From assembly GCA_030685235.1 (NCBI GenBank), contig MU839246.1, forward strand, positions 1-64,000: DNA of 64,000 nt, read 5' to 3'. Below the pieces are notes generated by a model that saw only the letters and a program-made list of their open reading frames with translations, was not told the DNA's origin and searched no databases. The position numbers and the translations under genes were made by a program. The DNA is from Copromyces sp. CBS 386.78 (lineage: Eukaryota; Ascomycota; Sordariomycetes; Sordariales; Sordariaceae). Shown one piece after another: positions 11,733-22,451 of the stretch (position 1 is its first letter; every line of letters starts with the position of its first letter).

Positions 11733-12981
11733 ATGCTCTACTTGAACAAACGCTCTCCTTCTGAGGAGTTGGCCTCTGTTCACAACCCAAACTCTCCCAG
11801 TGGTACCTCTACTTGGCACCATTCCCTAGACGACCAGAAGATGACGGAGGTAGTCGCATACCCTCAACCACAACACCTCTACCACTTCGGTGGCTCATCA
11901 CATCGTTTGCTTGCCCCTGCCCCTGAGCACAAGTCCCCTTACTTCTCTCCGGATCTATATCGCGAGATGCCCGTCTACCCCGTCGGATACCAGACCACCT
12001 CTCAACTGCCCAGGTCTCCCCCAGAGGCTCGCTCGGCTTCGGTCTCGAGTATATCCTCCGTGGCCTCCCACGGCACACCCAACATGTCTTCCTCCCGGAC
12101 CATGTCACCAGTCACGGACTCCAGCTCCTCTGACTCCATGGCCAGCCCCCCGGTCTTGACCAGGACGTATAACCCGCCGTCGTCCTACCACCACACACAG
12201 CATCACCACACCTCTCAGGCGCTCCCTTCGTCATTAATCCCCGCTCCATCGTATTACTTGCATGCTCAGGTTGCCCCTCCGCCACCAATGTCGCTCTACC
12301 CATCGATGCCGGTCCCGTCACAACGAACAACGACGTACCCACCCTCATCCTCCTACGGGTACCGCCAACATATGGGCCACCCTTACCCAGCTCAGCAGCC
12401 GATGCACAACTATCATCAGCTTCCTATGCAAAACTATCAACCAGTGTACGCCTACACCACCAGCGCCCAGGCCTATCCCAGCCTTTCAGCAGGCACAATA
12501 TTGCCTTCATTCACAGGGTCTTCCGTCATGACACTCCCACAAATACAGCGTCACGAGAAGGCTCCCATTGAGCGTTTAATGAAGGATCAATTCAACATCA
12601 TGATGATGATCCAGTCACACCTGGACTATTTCGACGTCACCAGGGCTCAGATGGCAAACCGGTTCTTCAGAGACCACCTTGATCCTTCCAAGTGCCCCGA
12701 AGAGGACAAGATCCGGTGCGTCATGTACGCCGAGATCAACTTCAAGCGCTTCTGGCCCAACAACACCTCCTCCGGTGGCCGGGGCGGCGACAAGGATGAC
12801 GGCAAGCACCCCGGCTCCTTTGGGTGCTATCACTGCTTCAAGGTCAAGAACCCCGAGAACTTTGAGTTGTTCAGGTGGAAGAACGATCTGGAGGATGCTC
12901 CTGATAGCAACGACTCCAGTAACAACAACGACCAAAAGAGCCAGCGGGGTTCAGTCTCCTCGGCCGTCTCATCAAGACAGC

Positions 12982-13016
<35 letters not shown>

Positions 13017-13469
13017 GCCCCAACAATAAACATCGCCCAACCCCAAAACAACCCCCCTCTCTCCCCCTCAACCTCCTCCCAACACTCCACCACATCCTCC
13101 CACAACACCTTCTCCCTAACCTCAAATCCACACTACGACCCCTCCGTCACGCACTCCTCCCTCGCCGCCGCCGCCGCTTCCTCCAGAAACCAAGGATCTT
13201 CCTCCACCCGCCGCACCGCCTCTACGGGATACTCCTCATCAGACCAATCCCCCCGCATCCAAGAAACCTGGGGCATCCGCCGGTTCTGCATCGACTGCGG
13301 CATCAAGAAGAAATTTTACCGTCCCGGTGTGCTTATTGAGCTGCACAAGGAGAAGAACGCGGTGTGGGTGTGCGATTGCTGGGTCACGCATAAGAGGCCG
13401 CAGGAGCTGGATTGCAAGGTTTGCAAAAAGATCCTGCCGCTGTCGACGCCGAATCGGAGGAGGGGTTGA
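11733..13469 (+). CDS. Conserved-looking Cys-rich protein with Gln tract, unknown function
   Basis: A single uninterrupted frame encodes 578 residues. Residues 1-265 are low-complexity, rich in Ser, Pro, His and Tyr (many YHQ/PYPAQ-like stretches). Residues 270-400 look ordered (QRHEKAPIERLMKDQFNIMM onward) and contain the pair CYHC at 365-368. Then follow a polar linker, a 13-residue Gln tract at 416-428 encoded by one CAG and twelve CAA, and a Ser-rich stretch. The C-terminal 65 residues carry three more Cys pairs: C519/C522 (CIDC), C547/C549 (CDC) and C561/C564 (CKVC), so zinc binding is plausible. A basic tail (NRRRG) ends the protein. I do not recognise the family. The first ATG is used; an internal Met at codon 37 (11841) is an alternative start. 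The pyrimidine-rich leader is typical of fungal promoters. Confidence 0.85.
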
Positions 13470-16189
13470 TTTCTGGGGGCGTGAAGGCTAATTGGCCTTG
13501 GGGGGATTACGAGTAGTGCAGGCGTGGGCGTGATCCGATTTGGAAAACCGGGATGGGTTTATTACTTATTTGGTTCTTGGGAATAATGCTTGGAAGGCGT
13601 TGTTGGGAGGGAGGGTTTAGCGCTGTCCTTTTTTTTTCCTTTTTTTTTTCTTTTTTTTGTTCACTCCATCATCCTCTTCTTATGTTCATGATTCTTTGGG
13701 GTTTTGGGTGCTTGGACTCTCTACTTTTCTTGAAACTAAACTTATTCGTTTGTTAACACACCACATGTCCCTTCCTTCCTTCATCACGAAGGCGGCCGAT
13801 TTATCACTACAGATACCACATTTCTTCCATTCGTCTTTTTTTTCTTCTCCCATGTTATCTAACGGCTGGATGGCTCATCTACATATACACACGATGGAAT
13901 TCCACATATTGGGCGGCAAAACTTGATTATCTTTTTCTGTTTTACTCATTAAGGCGTTCGGGAAAATTTGATGATACCTGCTTGCTGTTCATAACATACA
14001 TCATTTGTATCTTTCCTGTATCTACAAATTCAAGTATATGATCATCTATCTGCAATGGCCACAAGTTCTGGATACCATAACTGCTTCTCCCGAAAATTCC
14101 TGCGGTGAATGCGTTCTCTCCTACTGAGAATAAATTCATTTCCCGTCATCCATTCGCTAGGCGAACAAAAATTAGGTATTCACACCTTAACCCCTCTCCT
14201 CACTCCTTCCCGAATACGTGGACTTGCTGACTTCCTGAAACCGACCGAGGCTTATGTATGTGATTCACACGCATGAAGAAATTGCAAGTCAACAAGCATA
14301 CCTAGGATGATGAAGTTTGTGAGAATTGTCCCTGAACAGGGTATTGCGGTGATGATGACCCTTGGGAATTCTCCTTTCAGATCGGAATGCAATCTTTAAC
14401 TGACACAGATGGCGTTGAGAATAGCTTTGTTTTCTTGCCACGGTGTTTTTTTTTTTTTTTTTTTTTTCTTATGTATGCTATGCGATGATCTCTTACGTAT
14501 TGTTTGCTGATCATGACGACGCATCACTGGCAGTGAGTGGGATGTGTCAGTCTCTCTGCACATTGTTTGATGATGCAGAAAGGTCGTAAGTTTAGAATGC
14601 TGATAGAGGCACGCAACGCCTCCTTCTCGCAGTAGTCATCAGGGCCATTGTTTCCCGCTTGCCCTTCCCGCTTGCCTGTACGTGAATCCGATGGGGGCCG
14701 TTTTGGCTTGGGCTTGCTTATACGAAGGTCTATTGTATGACCATGTGTATGTTTTGTTTGTTGCCCTTGCGCAGACAGAGCCATAGAGACGGATTGATTG
14801 ATTGCTGGCTGGCGTCATTTCTTCCTCCTTTTTTGCTTCCCCGGAATCATTCATACCTGCTCTACATACATCCCGTTTCATGAGGTTGGCGACCACAAGG
14901 AGCAACGACGACCACGGGGACCACGTAAGGCAGAAAGGATACCGATGCAGTGAAGTCATTTATCAGTTTTTTTCAAGAGCGGCGTATGCAGGGACGGGAT
15001 CAAATCATGGGGAAAAGGTGGTGTTTGGAAGCAAGGGAATGTATCGACTGTGTTAAATTTCAAGGAAGGCACTCACTTCGAGTCGCCAGGATAGCCTCAA
15101 ACTTGCTGCCACCCAGGAGTGTCGTGCCAGGGAACGGTGGTGTTTCGGTTTTCGTGGCTTGAGTGCGCGTTTCTGACAGCAAGGTACTGTCTACCTTTCA
15201 GAGACCACGTGGGATAATGGAAAGGGTGATTGTGTCGCCGCAACTTCTTCCCGGTGTTTTTCCCATCCTTCCTTCCCTTCCCACTTTCTTGGCTTCCAAT
15301 GTTATCCTTGCTCATCTTCTGCTCTCGTTTGGTTTCCGTGCGCAGATCCCAGACCACAATGTACACCCAGGTGAGTCTCCATGTAACCGAGTATCAGGCC
15401 TCAGTTACTCGGACTGTCGTTGCTCTCAACAGAGTTACATTGACAGTTAGGAACCTCAACCGCCCCTCCCACCACCCAGACGAGCCACATACATAATCTC
15501 CCCCCCTTGATCGCGACGATTAACGTCTATTTCGTATTAACAAGGACCGTTCTTCTGCCTTACCTGACAAACATACCAAAAGGCTTACTTCCTATTGGCC
15601 AACCATGGAATTTTGGACAGCCACGGGTAAGCACCTAATCACAGTCTTTTCATGTTCAGTGTTACTCTGATCCAGTGATTTACCACGGTAGAAGAGGACG
15701 GGAGGGACATGATGCAGAAAGAGGCAGCTCGCGACAGGCGCGTGGTAGTAACAAACGCGCGTCAATCATCAACGAGGAGAAAACTTTCCACTGTTGCAAC
15801 GTTCGTCATGGAGAGATACCGCTTTTCGCCGCATATATGTGTCTGTATCACCCGTACTTATGTTCGTGTTAATGAGTGACTGGGTAGCGGTAGCGAGGCT
15901 GTAGATCACGGGGACGGATGAGTGCTATGTGATTCCATGTATGATGGGCCCGTGGTACGACTTGCATTATCCCACTGCCTCGATCTTCATGCCACTAGAC
16001 TTGACGGCCTTGAGGCAACACTTGTTCAGAACAGAGATGGACCAGACTATGACAAAGGCTGGACTCGAAAGGTCGCGGATAGCACGAAGCCACGAGTCCA
16101 GATTAAGGAGCTCACCGACTCATGAGCCAACACGCACCATCTGCATTTCGATTGTTGCATTGGCGTCTGGCGTAATAACAAATAAGAGT
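13470..16189. other. Intergenic, 3' region of the Cys-rich gene onward
   Basis: The first part has T-rich runs (about 13630-13660, 14448-14467) likely within or beyond the 3' UTR of the preceding gene. The rest has only short unrelated open frames. I see no supported gene, RNA or repeat here. Confidence 0.5.
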
Positions 16190-16194
16190 AGTTA
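16190..16194. repeat. Target-site duplication, left copy (AGTTA)
   Basis: AGTTA stands directly before the left LTR and is repeated directly after the right LTR at 17248-17252. A 5-bp duplication is normal for LTR retrotransposon integration. Confidence 0.9.
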
Positions 16195-16335
16195 TGTTGG
16201 AAGTCCGTGCCCTGGCTTCCATTCACCGGCACGCCCTCCCAGGGTATTTAGGCCGCCCTGGTTTCCGTTTTTCCTCTTTCCGTTAAACAACTCCAATCAA
16301 CCCTTTTTCGTTGTCGCCTTTTCCAGCCTCCATCA
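16195..16335 (+). repeat. Left LTR (141 bp)
   Basis: Starts TGTTGGAAGTCC and ends CCTCCATCA; identical to the right LTR. A GTATTTAGG stretch near the middle is a possible TATA-like signal, uncertain. Confidence 0.9.
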
Positions 16336-16347
16336 GGTTATGAGCCC
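16336..16347 (+). promoter_or_regulatory. Primer-binding site matching initiator tRNA-Met anticodon arm
   Basis: GGTTATGAGCCC is an exact 12-base complement of tRNA-iMet from the lower anticodon stem through the loop to positions 39-40 (plus-strand match at 21484-21495). After a 1-2 base offset, a further CGCGC also agrees. Priming from an internally cut half-tRNA-iMet is the known Copia mechanism; here it is inferred from sequence. Confidence 0.8.
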
Positions 16348-16452
16348 TCGCGCATCGCGCGCACCCTTTCACAAGCACTCTAGCCTCCTGCGCCTTTCCA
16401 TCTACGGGGGTGCAGGAGGGCAGCGATCCTCATCTTCAAGAAGAAAGGGCGA

Positions 16453-16530
16453 CATCGCCATCATCGACTTTTAGTCGCAACCACAACAACGATAAACCCC
16501 AATATCGCCATCATCGACTTTTAGTCGCAA
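16453..16530 (+). repeat. Tandem repeat inside the TRIM, 50-bp period
   Basis: The stretch 16453-16480 (ATCGCCATCATCGAC onward) is repeated at 16503-16530. It may reflect a local duplication within the element. Confidence 0.85.
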
Positions 16531-16745
16531 CAACAACGATCTCGTCAGAAGATCCACCCTTTGACCAAAACGGTCACCTCACCCTTTGACCAAAATCACC
16601 AAAACGGTCACCTTTCATTCACCTTTTCATTCACCAAACCAAACTCAACCAAAGTCAACCTTCTCATCTACCCGGCTTTCTTTCTTTCACCCCACAAAGT
16701 CCAGCTGCTTCGTCTTTTTGGCAACCGACAAGTCTATCGTACCCC

Positions 16746-17060
16746 TTGATAGCAACCACAAAGTCCATCCTTTCAACGATGGCAACCACAAAGTCCATCC
16801 TTTTAACGATGGCAACCGATCCGAAAGAAGCCAAAAGTAGTACCCCCGAGAAGAAGCGAACTCATCGAGAGTATTTCACAACACCGATCCCAAAGTATCA
16901 ACCAAGGAAACGAAGGAGGAGTAGAAAACCCGAGGAACCGATCCAACATCCCGAAAGGCCAGGAAAGAGCCGGAGGATACCAATGAAGGAAAGGAGAAGG
17001 AGATGGAGATACCCTCATTTTCGCCCTTTTGGGAAAGGATTTTACAATGTATATAGTTAG
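16746..17060 (+). CDS. Small basic ORF inside the TRIM (doubtful)
   Basis: A 104-codon frame in the interior of the miniature LTR element. Its N-terminus is encoded by a 30-bp-period repeat (16752-16781 and 16782-16811), giving two copies of ATTKSIL. The remainder is highly basic (RKRRRSRKPEE, KERRRRWRYPHFRPFGKGF). The composition could suit nucleic-acid binding, but no known Gag, protease or zinc knuckle is visible. It could be a degenerate Gag end or chance. Confidence 0.3.
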   Translation: MIATTKSILSTMATTKSILLTMATDPKEAKSSTPEKKRTHREYFTTPIPKYQPRKRRRSRKPEEPIQHPERPGKSRRIPMKERRRRWRYPHFRPFGKGFYNVYS

Positions 17061-17106
17061 AGGTTTTCTTCGGAGCCAGGTCTTGTTAGGCCGGCCTACG
17101 GGGGTG

Positions 17107-17247
17107 TGTTGGAAGTCCGTGCCCTGGCTTCCATTCACCGGCACGCCCTCCCAGGGTATTTAGGCCGCCCTGGTTTCCGTTTTTCCTCTTTCCGTTAAAC
17201 AACTCCAATCAACCCTTTTTCGTTGTCGCCTTTTCCAGCCTCCATCA
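17107..17247 (+). repeat. Right LTR (141 bp)
   Basis: Identical to the left LTR over 141 bp; followed by the AGTTA duplication at 17248-17252. Confidence 0.9.
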
Positions 17248-17252
17248 AGTTA

Positions 17253-20200
17253 CCAAACCGTCGGGATTTGATATCTGATATTTGGGACGCTTGCACTTGT
17301 TTGCTTCCGGGTTCCCCTTAAACCGGCTAAACCATTTCAGTAAGGAGCTGAGAAACTTTGCCTCTTCCTTGTACCCCGTGCCCACAAAATAACATGCAAG
17401 TACAAGGAAAGTTTCACTGACAGGATGCGGAGGAGAGGCAGGGACTGTGACATGGCATTATTTTGCTGTGGCTCTGTGGTTCGGCGCCTAATCAACGAAG
17501 CGTTCGCCGCGGCACTTCCCTTCAGCCATCCCGGAGAAAACGTCTTAGTTACGCGATTTTGGCTGCTTGTAGAAATATTCCCGTCGTAAATGGACCCTTA
17601 TGGGCACTAGTAGGTGGGGAAGATGTGAATCCGGGGTATGTCATTGAAGGTGAGGTAGAAGAAGAAAAGATGAGCTTATCTTATACCCGGCACTCATCGA
17701 GCCACTGGAAAGCTCACTTGAGTATGGGATAGGCTCACTTTGAAGATCCAGTCTCCTTGTCACCCCTGTCATCATCTCGGTTATAGAGAGCATCGGCACG
17801 TCGGCACTGAAGACCTCTGTTCGCCTGTTCATTCGGTCCCGATGTGAGGAAGGGAAACTTAGTGCCATGTTAGGCCTATAGAAACTGCAGCTTGCATGCA
17901 GCCATCCTCGAAAAAAAAAAAAAGTCAAAATAGCCATGGAGTAGTAGCAGCAGACGGTGAGGATGTTGCATGGCTTTCGTGTATAAGAGCCCCTGTAAGG
18001 AAAAGCAAGGGATGCCATGGGGGGGTATGGGAAATTGTGGCCAATGAGACATTTCCTTCTGAAATCGAACATGCAAATTGGAGGAGCGTCATTCGTGGCC
18101 GGCTTGGGGATGATGGCCGGCCTATGTGGCTTCCAAGGACCGTCTTTGAGCCAGGCTCTCCGGCTCAACACTGGGCTGGGCTTCCAGCTAAGGGTCTGAT
18201 CGACCGCCATGGAAGAAGCTGTCTTCAGCCCATTCTGCTAGCAAACAATTCTTACTGTGTGCTGTATGAACCGACATTCCGTGAAGCGCTTAACGCGGCA
18301 CTTTCTGACGCTGATTGGTAGGGAGTTGTAATGGATTGTTGTGACGCGATGTTGCTGAAACGTATAGCTGGCCGTGGTAAGTCTAAGGTTGATGTTGTAC
18401 ATCCGTTCACACCATCGAACGGCCGACCAGACACTTTACTGTTCGGTACAGACTTGGATCCAGGAGGTGTCAACCGGTAAAGAAAAAGCCGCCATCTCAT
18501 GAACATCGTCTGGTTGACGGAACCGGAAGCCTATGCCCGGCGACTCAACTTCCAAATAACGGGCGAATTTGCCGGCTAGCCGGTGTCATAATCGAACGGT
18601 GAGTAGACCAGAAGAAGGCCGAGGAACTCTAGTCGGCGACTTGTACCGTTCTGTCGGGTCCGTAACCATTCGCTCCCAGGAGACTCGAATGAGGCGCTGG
18701 CAAGCAAGTGTCCAGAGGGAGGCAGGAGTGGTGTCAACGTATGTATTGGTAGGAATTTCAGATGTGGCTCAAGTAACATGATTTCCAATAGCTGCAAGCA
18801 AAATCTGTGGAGTGGACGAGTCGCACGCTCGCAGCTGGGAAGACGTTGGGGTTAGCAGGGATGCAACTGAAGGGGTTTTTAGTGTTTACTTGTATGGGAT
18901 ACAGTGATAGTGGCGGTGTTACGGGCCGCCTCAGTCCTCACCTACAACTGAATATGCATGTAGCGAAACTGCACCCTTGTTGACATGGTCGCTCATCGGC
19001 GTCGGGTAATGCACTGTCATCCGATTTACACCACCAACGTCAGGACTGGAAGATATTGCCCAGGAGACAACATATGCCACCGAATCATGCCGAAGAAAGA
19101 GCAGATGTAGACCGAACTCGACTAAAATGACGGTGAGGAGTTGGAGAGTCTTGTTTGATGACTTGCACTACTTGCTGGGGCAGTTGGTCGTTGGTCAAGC
19201 CCCGGACTATTTGCAGCAAGTCGCCGAAAATGGATACCAAGCCTGGAGATGTTTGAAGATGCGAAGCGGTCGGCGACGGGGCTCGATTTTCCCCCAAGTG
19301 GTGTTGTGTAGCTGGTAGGATGGTATCATCATGGCAGTTGGTTGGACGCAGACGGTGGAAAGCTTGAGGTGGGTGGGAGATGACGGCTGCTTGAGCTGTT
19401 TGGCTGACCGCCATGGACTTAATGTCCCGAACCGATCTGGAGAGCAGCCTGGAAAAGATTGTGTTTTGTGGGAGCAAAGAAGAGATTTCTTTGGCTGCCC
19501 CTGGTTGTGGATGCCATGGTCGCACCTTCCCCGTTGACGTGCACTTCGGAATCTTGAGGTCGGCTTGTGGCTTCCCATCTTCATTCCTCCGTGCCTTCCT
19601 AAGCTGCTAGCCGTGCCCCATTCACCTTACACAATGTATAGCAGGGAAGGTAAGGTACCTCCCTCTGGTCACCTGCAGGCGGCCAACGGCTGAACTTTAC
19701 TCCCAGTCACTGCAGTCATCTTGGCTCGCAGCTTCTCCAACTTGACGCTTTTCCCTTCTCGTCTTTTCTCCCGCTTCGTTTCTCCTCCTTATTGGACTTG
19801 GACACAATAAAGTTGCAAACATTGTTGATACCATCTGCAGCAGCGTCCATACAGCCTGAGCCTGTTAACACCCATGGGCCAGAGCAGTGCCCAGAGCCAT
19901 GCCCGGATACCCACGAGACCACCAATCCAATAATGTTAGGCTATCAGCAAACCTCATTGGATACGAGACTGGCGCTCTGTGTGATGTGCTGCTCCAGACC
20001 GTCCTTGATGACGAGAAGTACGGGTTTAACCATGCCGCCTCTGGTGCTCGTGACGCCACCGACAACGGTTCGAGCCTTGGAGATTACACAAGAGGGGCGG
20101 CACTCGGCCATGGCAGGCTTTGGCAGCTTCGCCAACACGAACATCACTGGTCAGTCACCTCTCCCCTGCATCGTACACACCCTTGTAATACACCGAACAA

Positions 20201-21450
20201 AGCACAAATCTGGGGTCCGAGCAGATCCCCCAGCAGGCGTGGGGCGGGGGTAAAACAAGGCCTCATGTCTTCATGGTGCTTGCCACACTTTTGCCTCTTC
20301 CACATCCTCCTATCAAACTGTACAGGTGCACATGAGCAGACACATCACCAACGCACAACTGTCATCCGGTCACCCTGAGACGACGACAGGCCACCGGCCG
20401 ATTATCCTTTGCTCCGATGTGACCTGATATCAGGAGTACAGACATATATCGGCGATCCAGAAATGGTGGCCGTGTCGTGGCACGCCGTTGTGGGCCACGG
20501 CATTTACAATTTTGTTCCTTACACCACCGCCTGTTTAGGGTGCGGAGACACTGTTCTCTATTCCAAACATATGCTGCCTTTGCAACCTCCAAAATGTGGC
20601 GACCGGATAACTCCGTTGAAGCAGAGGCCTTTTGGGCGATGGTAAGATTTTCTCACAAAGGTATTTCTCGCCGGCGTCCGGCCAAAGTAGAACGGACTTG
20701 AGATGTTCCGTAGACTCCCCTACATAGTCATGATCGGAGAACCGTAGGACCATAAGATTATGCTAGATCCGGAGGTATGCTTGAGTTCACAAAGCCGGAG
20801 TTATTTTTAACAGAAATAGCGACAAGGCTAACGACAAGAAGATCATTAAGGTCTCTCATCACCAACAGCATAATCTAAAATTCCAAATTGATGTCGAGCT
20901 CGTCCCGTTCTGGCTTCTCCTGCAGCAGCCGAAACCTTTCGTTTCCGTTCACATCCCTTTCCTTACCGGGCCTGCTCCTCCCGTGTTAGGAAGGAGACAG
21001 GGGAGTGTATTTTGTCTCTGCAATAGCGCAGCCACAGGGCCGATATCAGGAGCTGATACAACTTCTTTTCTACTCTTTTTTTTTCTGCACCCCCTCCCCC
21101 CCTGTTTCCAGAATATTCTTCTTCGGGCGAATTATCACATATCATCTTTTTGGAAGACAGCCGAACGAAGATTGCTATCTGCCCAGGCCTTGCAATGTCT
21201 CACTATCAGGCGACTGGCATCTGTCAATGAGGGATTTTTCAGTGATAATCAGAGGTTTGCTTGGCTGGCTGAAACTTCAATCCTCGAGGGTGGACTGCCT
21301 AACAATGGAGTTGTGTAGAAGTGCACACAACGTGCTGATCAATGTTAAAATATGGCAAAAAATCCGAAGAAAAAAAAGAAGCTGGGTAGAATCAAGATGC
21401 AGTGAAGACGGAAGGAAAACAAAACTGAAGCCGAAAAAAATAGAAAAGAT
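17253..21450. other. Intergenic interval
   Basis: About 4.2 kb of normal composition with short overlapping open frames in all frames and no recognisable domain. An open frame at 19887-20378 (plus) was considered and not supported. The T-rich stretch left of the tRNA (21429-21449 on the minus strand) serves as its terminator. Confidence 0.45.
21429..21449 (-). terminator. RNA polymerase III T-run terminator for tRNA-iMet
   Basis: On the minus strand, directly after the discriminator base, the sequence reads ATCTTTTCTATTTTTTTCGG, giving T4 and T7 runs, the standard Pol III stop. Confidence 0.8.
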
Positions 21451-21522
21451 TAGCTGCAACTCGTTTCGATCGAGTGACCTCCGGGTTATGAGCCCGGCGC
21501 GCTTCCGCTGCGCCATGCAGCT
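21451..21522 (-). tRNA. Initiator tRNA-Met (CAT)
   Basis: A 72-nt uninterrupted cloverleaf on the minus strand: acceptor AGCTGCA with TGCAGCT, D arm GCGC/GCGC with loop AGCGGAA, anticodon stem CCGGG/CCCGG with loop CTCATAA (anticodon CAT, complement of 21488-21490), variable loop AGGTC, T arm ACTCG/CGAGT with loop ATCGAAA, discriminator A at 21451. It is the initiator rather than the elongator because of the A1:T72 pair, the T-loop starting with A (ATCGAAA), and three G:C pairs at the base of the anticodon stem. There is no intron. Its anticodon arm matches the primer-binding site of the TRIM at 16336. Confidence 0.95.
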
Positions 21523-22451
21523 GTTTTCTAATTTGGTGAAATTTTGGCAGATTGTAGGCCCTTTATTCCCCCGCCAAGTGGACTTATCCCATCTGAAACT
21601 CCTCACACGTACCATAACAGGTCGCATCAATTTCCCGCAGATAACGACTGCACCACTGAGTCCGATGAGTACAGAAAAAAAAAAAAAAAAAAAAAAGGAA
21701 CAAAAAAACTTGGTGTACAAAGGTTTGAAGGGAAGCATCTGCACTGCATGTCCTCGCCTGACACTCCATGTTGAACCTGTGCTGGCTCGTGCGCCTGGTG
21801 GTACCTCGTTACGGTACACTTCCAGAGTTGAACAGGAGGTACCGGTCGGACACTCGTCCGCAGCTTCGTCACCAACAGGACTGTCTCTAAACCAAACACG
21901 CAAAGAAGTTGTGACTGCACACGATAGGTTCTAATGGTGTTTTCAAAGGATTAAAACCATTACGGCAGGTTTGGCCTGACTTCATCGTCAAAGGTGCCGG
22001 CTCGACTTCAACATGGCGCGCACGGATCAAGTATCGTTTGATGTTGTGTAACGATGGCTTCAACTTTTGGCAGTAGTGTAGAACTTTGGGTATTGTTGTT
22101 AGACAATAAGTCATGTATAGGTACGTGGAGGTAGGTGTCAGCAAGAATACCACTGCAAACACGACGAAAAAAGGACAGTGCAGCGGAATTTCTGATGTTT
22201 TCTCCCATTGCTGGCAAGTATCTATAAGGTAGGAAGTAAAGTAGAAGCATTACAATTTGCCAGTGCTAAGATATCCCTCGGTATCGTTCTATCTTGTGCC
22301 CTTCAAAAATGTCTCCAAGCATTACTACGGCGAATTGTACGCAAAGAACTCCATAACGAGAACAAGACATCGAAATGTTAACCTAAGGAGCGTGATTGAA
22401 ATGATGAGTAAGAAAAAGAAACCCCAAAGGAGTTATACCCAACTTCCCAAC
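21523..22451. other. Intergenic interval between tRNA and secreted-protein gene
   Basis: Contains an A-run of about 22 bases near 21676-21697 and otherwise no supported feature. The right part, below 22452, is the 3' side of the minus-strand secreted-protein gene. Confidence 0.5.

Larger units (their letters stand above)
16195..17247 (+). mobile_element. Miniature LTR retrotransposon (TRIM-like), complete and recent
   Basis: A 1053-bp unit with two 141-bp direct terminal repeats (16195-16335 and 17107-17247) that I read as identical base for base, each beginning TGTTGG and ending TCA, flanked by AGTTA on both sides. Directly after the left LTR, 16336-16347 reads GGTTATGAGCCC, complementary to the anticodon arm of initiator tRNA-Met. 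The 771-bp interior has no gag-pol capacity; it holds a 50-bp-period repeat, a 30-bp-period repeat and a small basic open frame (16746-17060). The polypurine tract before the right LTR is weak (ACGGGGGTG). Short length, LTRs and PBS match terminal-repeat retrotransposons in miniature, which move with enzymes from an autonomous element. Copia-type priming suggests a Ty1/Copia helper. Identical LTRs suggest recent insertion. Confidence 0.9.

Noticed and set aside
21676..21697. Poly-A run as a retroposon tail
   Set aside because: No coding relic or target duplication beside it; A-runs of this length are common in this genome.
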